A DNA stretch of 34,432 bases from Thermohalobacteraceae bacterium (GTDB lineage: Bacteria; Bacillota; Clostridia; Tissierellales; VENL01), in contig DAOUQG010000005.1 of NCBI GenBank assembly GCA_030625765.1, forward strand, positions 1 through 34,432, in the 5' to 3' direction. The notes under the pieces are model-generated. The model did no database searches and was not told the DNA's origin. It was given only the letters and a program-made list of their open reading frames with translations. The first letter of the stretch is position 1. The number at the start of each line of letters is the position of its first letter. The position numbers and the translations under genes were made by a program. Below, piece by piece: positions 8,701 through 16,114 of this stretch.

Positions 8701-8739
8701 AAATACAAATAAGAGAACAGTCTACTTAAAAATGTTCTC
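8701..8739 (-). terminator. Reverse-strand terminator of the DUF1904 gene
   Basis: On the reverse strand GAGAACA (8739-8733) pairs with TGTTCTC (8719-8713) and is followed by TTATTTGTATTT. The 5' arm overlaps the last codons of the frameshift-corrected DUF1904 frame, which supports the gene end at 8726 rather than the in-frame stop at 8785. Confidence 0.6.
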
Positions 8740-9051
8740 CATTTTCATAGTATTTATCCTTTTCAAAGACAGTAAACATTATATCTACACTTTCATAGCC
8801 GATATTTTGAATAAAACTGTTATAGATTTAGCAACTTTATCCTGAATTTCTTGTCCTCTATCAAACCAACCTACTTCAACATAAGGGTATCCTTCCGTAA
8901 TTTGTCCATTAGCAATAAAAGTAGAATGAATTAATTCAATAGTTATATAATCTCTAGGGCGATCAATTATTTTATGAAGCTCATCTACTAAATCTTTGCT
9001 TATATCTAGTGTTTTTTCAGTTTTAACACCTCTTATTTTTATTTGTGGCAT
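8726..9051 (-). pseudogene. DUF1904 family protein, frameshifted
   Basis: Translation starts at the ATG at 9051, preceded by GGAGGTGA, and gives MPQIKIRGV and then RPRDYITIELI and YPYVEVGWFDRGQEIQDKVA, all typical of DUF1904, a small tautomerase-like family. The starting frame stops early at 8785 after 88 residues. In the -1 frame the family's C-terminus resumes at once (IGYESVDIMFTVFEKDKYYE, then NGEHF) and stops at 8726. Adding one A to the A-run near 8805-8809 would restore an intact protein of about 108 residues. No canonical slippery heptamer is present at the junction, so a real mutation or a base-calling error is likelier than programmed frameshifting. The function of the family is unknown. 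Confidence 0.85.
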
Positions 9052-9103
9052 ATTTGTCACCTCCATGATAATTTTAATATTAATAGTACTATTTATCAGC
9101 AAA

Positions 9104-9132
9104 TTAGTATTGAAAACAAAGCTTTATATAAT
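9104..9132 (+). promoter_or_regulatory. Promoter of the neopullulanase-like gene
   Basis: TATAAT at 9127-9132 has a weak TTAGTA 17 bases upstream (9104-9109). The predicted start near 9139 falls at the edge of the operator at 9140. A promoter helped by an activator or repressed by MalR is plausible. Confidence 0.5.
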
Positions 9133-9139
9133 ACACTGG

Positions 9140-9151
9140 ACAAACGGTTGC
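9140..9151 (+). promoter_or_regulatory. MalR-type operator O1
   Basis: ACAAACGGTTGC matches the shared palindrome GCAANCGNTTGC in 11 of 12 positions. It lies directly downstream of the -10 element, where a bound repressor would block initiation. The gene served would be the neopullulanase-like enzyme 210 bases downstream. Confidence 0.65.
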
Positions 9152-9199
9152 ATAAAAGGTAAAATATATGTAAAGATAATGAATTGAGGTGAAATTAAT

Positions 9200-9214
9200 A
9201 TGAAATCAATATAA
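9200..9214 (+). other. Minimal leader ORF (MKSI) in the neopullulanase leader
   Basis: GAGGTG at 9186-9191 is followed after 8 bases by ATG and only three more codons before TAA. The start signal is good but the product is tiny. It may be a leader peptide, a decayed gene start or chance. Confidence 0.25.
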
Positions 9215-9360
9215 AATTTACTTAATTAGTAATATATACAAATCTATTTATTAGATTATCAAACTGTTGAAAGTAAATAATTTAATAAACCTAAGAAGGC
9301 TATTTTAAAGCATTTTTCATTGTAACTATAAAAAAATACTACAGTATTAAAGGAGGACTT

Positions 9361-11094
9361 ATGAACTTACACGCAATATATCATAGACAAAAGAGTAACT
9401 ATTGTTACGCTTATAAAAAAGATGAAATACATATAAGGATAAGAGCTGCAAAAGGAGATTTAAGCAAAGTTGTGCTTGTATATGGAGACAAGTATGAATT
9501 GCATAAGAAGACAAAAGAGCTAGAGATGAAATTAGCTTGCTCAGATAAGGATTTTGATTACTTTACAGCTATTGTAAATCCACCAAATAATAGATTATCA
9601 TATTATTTTGTTTTAGAATCAAATAATAAAAAATATTTTTATACTGAATGGGGAGTATTAAACGAAGTGTTAGAAGATGAGATTCATTTGCATTTCTTTA
9701 ATTATCCTTATGCTCACGAAATTGATATTCATAAAGTTCCTGAATGGGTAAAGGACTCAATATTCTATCAGATATTCCCTGAGAGATTTAACAACGGAGA
9801 TAAGTCTATTGACCCAGAAGGAGTAGAAGAATGGGGAGGAGTACCTCAAAGACATAATTATTTTGGGGGAGATTTGAAAGGGATAATGGAAAAATTAATT
9901 TATCTTGAAGAATTAGGTGTGAATGCTATATATTTTACTCCTATTTTTGAAGCAAATACAAATCATAAATACGATACTACTGATTATATGAAAATAGATC
10001 CTCATTTTGGTGATAAAGAAATATTAAAAGAGTTAGTTAAAGAAGCTCATAAAAGAGGTATTAAGGTTATCTTAGATGCAGTATTTAATCACTGTGGATA
10101 TTTATTTACTCCATTTCAAGATGTTGTAAAAAGAGGTGAAGATTCTCCTTACTACAATTGGTTCCATATAAACAAGTGGCCTTTAGAAAAAAATCCACCT
10201 AGTTATGAAGCTTTTGCATTTGAATATCATATGCCGAAACTTAATACACAAAACCCAGAAGTAAAAGAATATATTCTAAATGTCGCTAAGTACTGGATTG
10301 AAGAGGCTGATATTGATGGCTGGAGATTAGACGTTGCCAATGAAGTAGATCATGAGTTTTGGAGAGAATTTAGAAAAGTAGTTAAAGAAGCTAAAGCGGA
10401 TGCATATATTGTCGGTGAGATATGGCATAATTCTCTTCCTTGGTTAATGGGAGATCAATTTGATTCTACTATGAACTATCCTTTTACAGGAGCTTGTATG
10501 CAATATTTTGCATATAACAATGCAAATCACAAGGAATTTACAGAATTAATTAACAATACTATGATGAGATATACTAGACAAGTTAATGAAGTTATGTTTA
10601 ACATGGTAGATAGTCACGATACATCTAGATTTTTAAATAAGTGTGGCGGAGACATTAGAAAGTTAAGATTAGCAGTAGCTTTCACTCTAACCTACGTTGG
10701 TACACCTTGCATTTATTATGGAACAGAAATAGGAATGGATGGTGGAGAAGATCCTGATTGTAGAAGAACAATGGAATGGGATAGAAGCAAGTGGAATATA
10801 GAATTGTTTGATTTCTTTAAAGCTCTAATACAGTTAAGAAAAGAATATAAGGCTTTAAGAAGAGGAAGTTTTGAATGGATAGAAACAAACAATGACGTAA
10901 TTGGATATATCAGAGAAATGGAAGAAGAGAGAATCTTAGTTTTAATGAATAATAATGAGGCAGAAAAGAATATATCTTTTATAATTAATGGGGAAAGCTA
11001 TTTTGATTTACTTGAAAATAAAGAAATAAAGCTTGATTCAAGTGAAGCTGAGATAAATTTGGGTAGTTACGAATTTAAGATGTTTTCATTATAA
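9361..11094 (+). CDS. Neopullulanase / cyclomaltodextrinase, GH13
   Basis: Cytoplasmic glycoside hydrolase that would open cyclodextrins and cleave maltodextrin or pullulan fragments after import. There is no signal peptide. An N-terminal beta domain of about 115 residues (CBM34-like) precedes the GH13 barrel that starts at WVKDSIFYQIFPERF. The catalytic residues are visible: nucleophile D324 in GWRLDVANEV, acid/base E353 in VGEIWH, and transition-state stabiliser D420 in VDSHDTSR. FEANTNHKYDTTDY is typical of the CDase/neopullulanase subgroup. The length of 577 residues is usual. AAAGGAGG precedes the ATG. It is the first gene of the locus, with a 220-nt leader bearing a MalR-type operator. 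An alpha-glycosidase of a neighbouring GH13 subfamily is the alternative. Confidence 0.9.
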   Translation: MNLHAIYHRQKSNYCYAYKKDEIHIRIRAAKGDLSKVVLVYGDKYELHKKTKELEMKLACSDKDFDYFTAIVNPPNNRLSYYFVLESNNKKYFYTEWGVLNEVLEDEIHLHFFNYPYAHEIDIHKVPEWVKDSIFYQIFPERFNNGDKSIDPEGVEEWGGVPQRHNYFGGDLKGIMEKLIYLEELGVNAIYFTPIFEANTNHKYDTTDYMKIDPHFGDKEILKELVKEAHKRGIKVILDAVFNHCGYLFTPFQDVVKRGEDSPYYNWFHINKWPLEKNPPSYEAFAFEYHMPKLNTQNPEVKEYILNVAKYWIEEADIDGWRLDVANEVDHEFWREFRKVVKEAKADAYIVGEIWHNSLPWLMGDQFDSTMNYPFTGACMQYFAYNNANHKEFTELINNTMMRYTRQVNEVMFNMVDSHDTSRFLNKCGGDIRKLRLAVAFTLTYVGTPCIYYGTEIGMDGGEDPDCRRTMEWDRSKWNIELFDFFKALIQLRKEYKALRRGSFEWIETNNDVIGYIREMEEERILVLMNNNEAEKNISFIINGESYFDLLENKEIKLDSSEAEINLGSYEFKMFSL

Positions 11095-11121
11095 TTAAAT
11101 TGAAAAACAATTAAAAATTGT

Positions 11122-11150
11122 TTGACAATTTATAATTGTTAAATTATAAT
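11122..11150 (+). promoter_or_regulatory. Consensus promoter of malE
   Basis: A perfect TTGACA (11122-11127) and a perfect TATAAT (11145-11150) are separated by exactly 17 bases. This is a very strong promoter, suited to an abundant binding protein. The predicted start near 11157 overlaps the operator at 11159. Confidence 0.85.
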
Positions 11151-11158
11151 TAAGTTAT

Positions 11159-11170
11159 GCAACCGTTTGC
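11159..11170 (+). promoter_or_regulatory. MalR-type operator O2 at the malE start point
   Basis: GCAACCGTTTGC is a full match to the shared 12-bp palindrome with a central CG, typical of LacI-family operators. Its position over the start point of a consensus promoter indicates repression by steric block. Confidence 0.8.
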
Positions 11171-11181
11171 CTAAAGGCAAA
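11166..11181 (+). other. Hairpin at the 5' end of the malE transcript
   Basis: TTTGCC pairs with GGCAAA around a TAAA loop. It begins inside the operator and within about 10 nt of the predicted transcript start. It could protect the 5' end of the mRNA. Confidence 0.4.
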
Positions 11182-11225
11182 TTAAATTTATAAATTTATA
11201 TAAATTAAAGGGGGACGAAGATATT

Positions 11226-12491
11226 ATGAAAAAATTATTAAGTCTTTTACTAGTAGTAGCATTAGTATTTTCTTTAGCTGCATGTGGAGGAGATAATGAA
11301 GATTCTTCAAAAGCTTCTTCAAAAGCTTCTAAAGACAAAGAAATCAAACCTGAAGAAGGTGCAGAACTAGTAGTATGGGAAGGTGCAGATAAAGAACTAG
11401 AATTTATGAAAGAAATTGCAGCTGAATTTACGGAAAAATATGGAATACCCGTTACTGTTGAAGAAGTAGAACATACTAAATCAAAAGAAAGATTACAGCA
11501 AGATGGTCCTGCCGGGATAGGTGCTGACGTATTTGCTGCTCCACATGACCATACTGGCGAATTAGTTATGACAGGGTTAGTATTAGAAAATGCATTCACT
11601 GATAGAATGAATGCTGAAATGTTAAAATCTTCAGTAGATGCTGTATCATTTGATGGAGTTGTATATGGATATCCTAGAGCTATAGAAACTTACGCATTAT
11701 ACTATAATAAAGATATTTTTAAAGAAGCACCAAAAACATATCAAGAAATAATAGATTTTGGAAAAGAATTTACTAATGTAAATGAAAACAAATATGCTTT
11801 TATGTGGGATGTTGATAACGCTTACTTTTCACAGTCATTCTTAGCTGGCGGTGATGGATATGTGTTTGGTAACGGAGGAACAAATAAAGATGATGTTGGT
11901 TTAGACTCTGAAGGTGCTATTAAAGGTATAAAAGAAATGATGAAATTGAAAGAAATATTACCTATTCCTTCAGGAGATGCTGACTATCAACCTATGACAG
12001 CGTTATTTAAAGAAGGAAAAATAGGAGCTATAATAAATGGACCTTGGTTTATAGCTGAAGCTAGAGAGTCAGGTATTAATTATGGAATTGCAAGATTACC
12101 AAAATTTACTGATGGAAGCACACCTCGTCCATTCTCAGGGGTTAGAGCTATATTTGTAAGTGCTTACTCACAATACCCAAATGCAGCTCAGTTATTTGCT
12201 GATTTCTATACATCTGAAGAAAACTTAATGAGAAGATATGAAGCTACAGGTCAAATTCCTACATCTAAAGCGGCTGCTGAAGAAGAAGTTATTAAGAATG
12301 ATGCAGATGTAGCTGCTATCCTAGATCAAGCTGCAGATGCAATAGCAATGCCTTCTATTCCACAGGTAGGGTTATTCTGGGAGCCAATGGCTGCTGCTTA
12401 TGGTGCGATTTGGAATGAAGAAATTTCAGTTGAAGAAGGATTAAAGAACGCAGCAGAAGCAGTAAGAAATGCAATAAAAGAACAAGAATAA
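11226..12491 (+). CDS. malE: Maltose/maltodextrin-binding lipoprotein MalE
   Basis: Extracellular solute-binding lipoprotein of the maltodextrin ABC transporter. It has a lipoprotein signal peptide (KK, a hydrophobic stretch, lipobox LAAC with Cys20), then a Ser/Lys-rich linker with a repeated SSKAS unit, then a bacterial extracellular binding domain of family 1. The stretch beginning ELVVWEGADKELEFMKEIA is MalE-typical, as are KIGAIINGPWF and the C-terminal PSIPQVGLFWEPM. The length of 421 residues is usual. GGGGGACG lies before the ATG. Upstream are a consensus promoter and a MalR-type operator. A long hairpin downstream probably separates its expression level from malFG. Maltodextrin specificity follows from the neighbours. 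Confidence 0.93.
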   Translation: MKKLLSLLLVVALVFSLAACGGDNEDSSKASSKASKDKEIKPEEGAELVVWEGADKELEFMKEIAAEFTEKYGIPVTVEEVEHTKSKERLQQDGPAGIGADVFAAPHDHTGELVMTGLVLENAFTDRMNAEMLKSSVDAVSFDGVVYGYPRAIETYALYYNKDIFKEAPKTYQEIIDFGKEFTNVNENKYAFMWDVDNAYFSQSFLAGGDGYVFGNGGTNKDDVGLDSEGAIKGIKEMMKLKEILPIPSGDADYQPMTALFKEGKIGAIINGPWFIAEARESGINYGIARLPKFTDGSTPRPFSGVRAIFVSAYSQYPNAAQLFADFYTSEENLMRRYEATGQIPTSKAAAEEEVIKNDADVAAILDQAADAIAMPSIPQVGLFWEPMAAAYGAIWNEEISVEEGLKNAAEAVRNAIKEQE

Positions 12492-12517
12492 TAAAATACT
12501 ATAGTATAGTATTAAAT

Positions 12518-12559
12518 AGAAATTTAGTCACTTACAGTCTTGTAAGTGACTAAATTTCT
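12518..12559 (+). terminator. Long intercistronic hairpin between malE and malF
   Basis: A 19-bp perfect stem (12518-12536 with 12541-12559) closes a 4-nt GTCT loop. Only TT follows, so it is a poor terminator. In transport operons such hairpins protect the upstream mRNA against 3' exonucleases and give an excess of binding protein. A partial terminator is the other reading. Confidence 0.7.
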
Positions 12560-12759
12560 TAAAGATATTTTGGATTTTGTTGCAGTAATAATAGGTTTAT
12601 AAATTCTTTAGAAGTTATATTTTTATCAAAGCTAGTATTAACCAAAGTTTGAAGGAGTATCACCAGCAGAATTTATGGTAGTTCTAAATACTAGAATGTT
12701 TTATGCTATTAAATATAATTATTGGAATGTATAAGCATATTTTTTTAGGAGGGGGAAAT

Positions 12760-14043
12760 TTGAGCAAATCAAAAAAAGCTGCTCTCTATTCTACTGTTTT
12801 CATGGGACTAGGGCAGTTATACAATAAAGATTGGATAAAAGGAATATTTTTTATGTTAATTGAGATCATAACATTAATTAACATATTTAATGGAACTGTC
12901 GCACACTCAATATGGGGAGTAATTACTTTAGGAGAAACTAGAGGTGTTAAAGGAGATCACTCTATCAATTTGATGATAGATGGAATCATTACCTTAATGC
13001 TATTAGCTTTTGTTGTAATCATATTTGTATTTAACATTAAAGATGCGAAAAAAGCTAGAGAAAATATTGAGAATGGCAAAATGGCTAAGAAGCCTATAGA
13101 ATATCTAAAATTCATTAGGAATAGATATTTTGCTCATATTTTACTGATGCCATCAATTGTTTTAATAATATTTTTCACTTTATTACCAATATTATTTACA
13201 TTTTTAATAGCTTTTACAAACTATTCAATTCCATATCACATACCTCCAGGCAATCTAGTTGATTGGGTGGGATTTAAAAACTTTATTAAGCTATTTAAAA
13301 TGGAAGAATGGGCAGGGACAATTTGGACAGTTGGTTTATGGACTATCATTTGGGCTATAATTACAACTGTACTAAACTATTTTGCTGGATTAGGACTTGC
13401 GTTATTAACTAACGCAAAAGGTGTAAAGCTTAAAAAAGTATGGAGAACATTATTTATCTTGCCGTATGCGATACCAGCATTTATCTCTTTACTTATATTT
13501 CGATTAGTTTTTATGGGACCAGGGCCTGTAAATAGTACTTTGTTAAACATTGGAGTTATAAGTGAAAAAATTCCATTTTTATCTGACCATACATTAGCGA
13601 AGGTTATGGTTATTTTAGTTTACTGTTGGACAGGAGCACCTTATTGGATGGCATTGATGTCAGGTACCTTAACAAATATAGATAAATCTTTATATGAGGC
13701 TGCAGAAATAGATGGGGCATCAAAGTGGCAGCAATTTTACAAGATTACAGTACCTATGGTATTATTCCAAACAGCTCCGTTATTGATTATGACATTCGCT
13801 CATAATTTCAATAACTTTGGTATGATTTATCTCTTAACTACTGGTGATCCTGTAAATGCTAACTTAAAATATGCAGGGTCAACTGATATATTGATTTCAT
13901 GGATTTACAAAATGACTTTAGAAAAGAGACAGTTTGGTATGGCAGCTGCGGTAACAATACTAATATTTGTGTTTGTTGCAAGTATGGCAATATATAGCTT
14001 CAGGAAAACCAAATCCTTCAAAGAGGAGGACATGATACAATGA
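12760..14043 (+). CDS. malF: Maltodextrin ABC transporter permease MalF
   Basis: Inner-membrane permease of the carbohydrate uptake transporter-1 family. The start is TTG at 12760, 4 bases after a strong AGGAGGGGG (12747-12755), giving 427 residues beginning MSKSKKAALYSTVFMGLGQL. The N-terminal 120 residues hold extra hydrophobic segments, as in long Firmicute MalF proteins. The binding-protein-dependent transport domain follows, with the EAA loop EAAEIDGASKWQQFYKITVP that contacts the ATPase. The frame overlaps malG by 4 bases (ATGA), indicating translational coupling. An in-frame ATG at 12703 lacks a ribosome site and is not favoured. Confidence 0.93.
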   Translation: MSKSKKAALYSTVFMGLGQLYNKDWIKGIFFMLIEIITLINIFNGTVAHSIWGVITLGETRGVKGDHSINLMIDGIITLMLLAFVVIIFVFNIKDAKKARENIENGKMAKKPIEYLKFIRNRYFAHILLMPSIVLIIFFTLLPILFTFLIAFTNYSIPYHIPPGNLVDWVGFKNFIKLFKMEEWAGTIWTVGLWTIIWAIITTVLNYFAGLGLALLTNAKGVKLKKVWRTLFILPYAIPAFISLLIFRLVFMGPGPVNSTLLNIGVISEKIPFLSDHTLAKVMVILVYCWTGAPYWMALMSGTLTNIDKSLYEAAEIDGASKWQQFYKITVPMVLFQTAPLLIMTFAHNFNNFGMIYLLTTGDPVNANLKYAGSTDILISWIYKMTLEKRQFGMAAAVTILIFVFVASMAIYSFRKTKSFKEEDMIQ

Positions 14044-14885
14044 TGAAAAAAAAGATAACACTTAAAAATGTCATAAAATATACTCTAATATATTCATTGC
14101 TAATATTAATATCTTTTGTTATACTATCTCCAGTAGTATGGATAATTGGATCATCCTTTAATCCAGGAAGTAGTGTTTTTAGTAGTACGCTAATACCTAA
14201 AAACCCAACTATACAGCATTATATAGACTTGTTTACTGAAACTGAATATCCACTGTGGTTTTTAAACACACTAAAGGTAGCAACAATGAATATGATTGTT
14301 TCAGTAATAATTACAACATTAACAGCTTATGCTTTTTCAAGATTTAGATTTAGAGGTAGAAAACAGGGAATGATGACAATATTAGTTTTGCAAATGTTTC
14401 CTTCAATACTAGCAATGACAGCTATGTATGTATTATTAACTAAACTTCATCTTATAAACACTCATATTGGATTAGTAATTGTATATGCTACTGGGCAGAT
14501 ACCGTTTAATACTTGGTTAGTAAAGGGTTATTTAGATGCTATTCCTAGAAGCTTAGATGAAGCTGCTAAAATTGATGGTGCTTCAAACATAACTATATTA
14601 ACAAAGATTATAATGCCATTATCAAAACCAATTTTGGTTTTTGTTGCTTTACAAAATTTCGTAGGACCTTGGTTTGACTTTATATTCCCACAATTAGTAC
14701 TAAGAGGTGCTGATAAGAAAACTCTCGCAATGGGATTATTCAATTGGATTAAAGACAGACAGGCTAATCAATTCACTCTCTTTGCAGCTGGTGCAATATT
14801 AGTAGCAATTCCAATCACTTTATTATATGCATATTTCCAAAAGCATATAGTAGAAGGTTTATCCGCAGGAGCTACTAAAGGTTAA
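14040..14885 (+). CDS. malG: Maltodextrin ABC transporter permease MalG
   Basis: Second inner-membrane permease, 281 residues with six predicted transmembrane segments. The EAA loop is LDEAAKIDGASNITILTKII, and the C-terminus ends HIVEGLSAGATKG, which is typical of MalG. The start overlaps the malF stop; AGAGGAGGAC lies inside the end of malF. ATG codons at 14040 and 14043 are both possible. No ATPase gene follows here. The likely partner is the MsmX-type ATPase at 30920. Confidence 0.94.
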   Translation: MMKKKITLKNVIKYTLIYSLLILISFVILSPVVWIIGSSFNPGSSVFSSTLIPKNPTIQHYIDLFTETEYPLWFLNTLKVATMNMIVSVIITTLTAYAFSRFRFRGRKQGMMTILVLQMFPSILAMTAMYVLLTKLHLINTHIGLVIVYATGQIPFNTWLVKGYLDAIPRSLDEAAKIDGASNITILTKIIMPLSKPILVFVALQNFVGPWFDFIFPQLVLRGADKKTLAMGLFNWIKDRQANQFTLFAAGAILVAIPITLLYAYFQKHIVEGLSAGATKG

Positions 14886-14933
14886 ATATATATGATAAAT
14901 GAAATGTGAGGTACATTTTCTCATAATTTAACA

Positions 14934-14962
14934 TTATCACACTTGGTATTTATTATTATACA
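14934..14962 (+). promoter_or_regulatory. Possible promoter of the LacI-family regulator
   Basis: TTATCA at 14934-14939 and TATACA at 14957-14962 have a 17-base gap. Both match consensus only partly. No operator-like palindrome was found here, so autoregulation through the same site type is not indicated. Confidence 0.35.
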
Positions 14963-14986
14963 GTATTTGATGGGAGATGAAGGTTT

Positions 14987-15985
14987 ATGTCTATAACTAT
15001 AAAAGATGTTGCAAGATTGGCTGAGGTATCACCTTCAACTGTTTCCAGAGTAATTGCTGATAATCCCAAAATCAGTAATCAAACTAAGGAAAAAGTTTAT
15101 GAGGCTATGAAGGAGTTGAACTATTATCCAAACGCAATAGCAAGAAGTCTTGCCAATAAAGCAACTAAAACACTAGGATTGATATTACCAAATACAGCAG
15201 AAGATTTATTTGTGAATCCTTTCTTTATTCAGGTTATGAGAGGTATTAGTCTTTATGCTCAAAAAAAGGGCTATTACATTATGTATACCTATAGTAATAA
15301 TGAAGAGGAAGAGGTAGATTTTATCCGTAATTTTATTAATAGCAAGTGGGTAGATGGTATTATTTTAACTACTGCTAGAAAGAATGATAAATGCATCTCA
15401 TTTTTAAATGAAATAAAACACCCCTTTGTAGTTATAGGTAAACCCGAAAAGACTGATGGCATTTTGTGGGTAGATAACGATAACTTCCATGCTATGTATA
15501 GCGTTGTTAATTATCTCATCCATAAAGGAAAACGGAAGATAGCTTTTATTGGAGGATCTCGTGATTTTAATGTTAGTATAAATAGATTTAACGGGTATAA
15601 GAGTGCTTTGGAGAATTGTGGTATAAACATAGATGAAAATCTTATAGAGGAAGCTGATTTTACTGAAATTAGCGGGTATGAAGCTATGAAGAAAATATTT
15701 AACTACTCTACACCAACAGCTGTTGTAACTACCGACGATTTAATCGCTTTCGGTGTTTTAAAAGCAATAGAAGAGGTATCTAATGAAAATATTTCTGTTG
15801 TAGGATTTAATAATATTCCTTTATCAGCATATCAAACACCTACCTTGTCTTCAGTAGATATTAATGCTGAGAAACTAGGTTATTTTGCTGCGAAGTTGCT
15901 TATTGATAAGCTGGGGAATAAAAAGGATAGCATAAATAGCTATATAGTAGAAACAAACTTGATTGAACGAGAATCTACTAATTAG
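14987..15985 (+). CDS. malR: LacI-family transcriptional regulator, MalR-like
   Basis: A 332-residue DNA-binding regulator. The N-terminal LacI helix-turn-helix is complete: TIKDVARLAEVSPSTVSRVI, then the hinge helix region PNAIARSLANKAT. A periplasmic-binding-protein-like sensor domain follows (LGLILPNTAEDL, VDGIILTTARK, AFIGGS, VVTTDDLIAFG, SVVGFNNIPLS). It would bind maltose or a maltodextrin and control the locus. Its place directly after malG and the four LacI-type palindromes at locus promoters make it the likely regulator. GGGAGATGAAGG lies before the ATG. Binding to those sites is inferred. The global regulator CcpA is a relative with similar sites, but this protein is encoded within the target locus. 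Confidence 0.88.
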   Translation: MSITIKDVARLAEVSPSTVSRVIADNPKISNQTKEKVYEAMKELNYYPNAIARSLANKATKTLGLILPNTAEDLFVNPFFIQVMRGISLYAQKKGYYIMYTYSNNEEEEVDFIRNFINSKWVDGIILTTARKNDKCISFLNEIKHPFVVIGKPEKTDGILWVDNDNFHAMYSVVNYLIHKGKRKIAFIGGSRDFNVSINRFNGYKSALENCGINIDENLIEEADFTEISGYEAMKKIFNYSTPTAVVTTDDLIAFGVLKAIEEVSNENISVVGFNNIPLSAYQTPTLSSVDINAEKLGYFAAKLLIDKLGNKKDSINSYIVETNLIERESTN

Positions 15986-16021
15986 ACTCTACATGAATTT
16001 TTTTCTATAAATTATGAAAAA

Positions 16022-16046
16022 GTGAACTGAAAAGTTCACCTTTTTT
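16022..16046. terminator. Terminator between malR and the convergent amylase gene
   Basis: GTGAACT (16022-16028) pairs with AGTTCAC (16033-16039) around GAAA. A-run and T-run flanks on the two sides could serve both converging genes. Confidence 0.75.
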
Positions 16047-16114
16047 AAATTATAATATATTTAAAGGGGAAAACATATTATAAAAAAACAAATCTATTTT
16101 TGCGTCAAAATCCT

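Noticed and set aside
8785-8830. Programmed ribosomal frameshift in the DUF1904 gene
   Set aside because: The junction lacks a canonical X XXY YYZ heptamer in the starting frame, so a mutation or sequencing error is simpler.
11171-11599. Reverse open frame opposite the malE 5' end
   Set aside because: Opposite the promoter-linked malE start; Ser/Asn/Thr-rich composition without any family feature.
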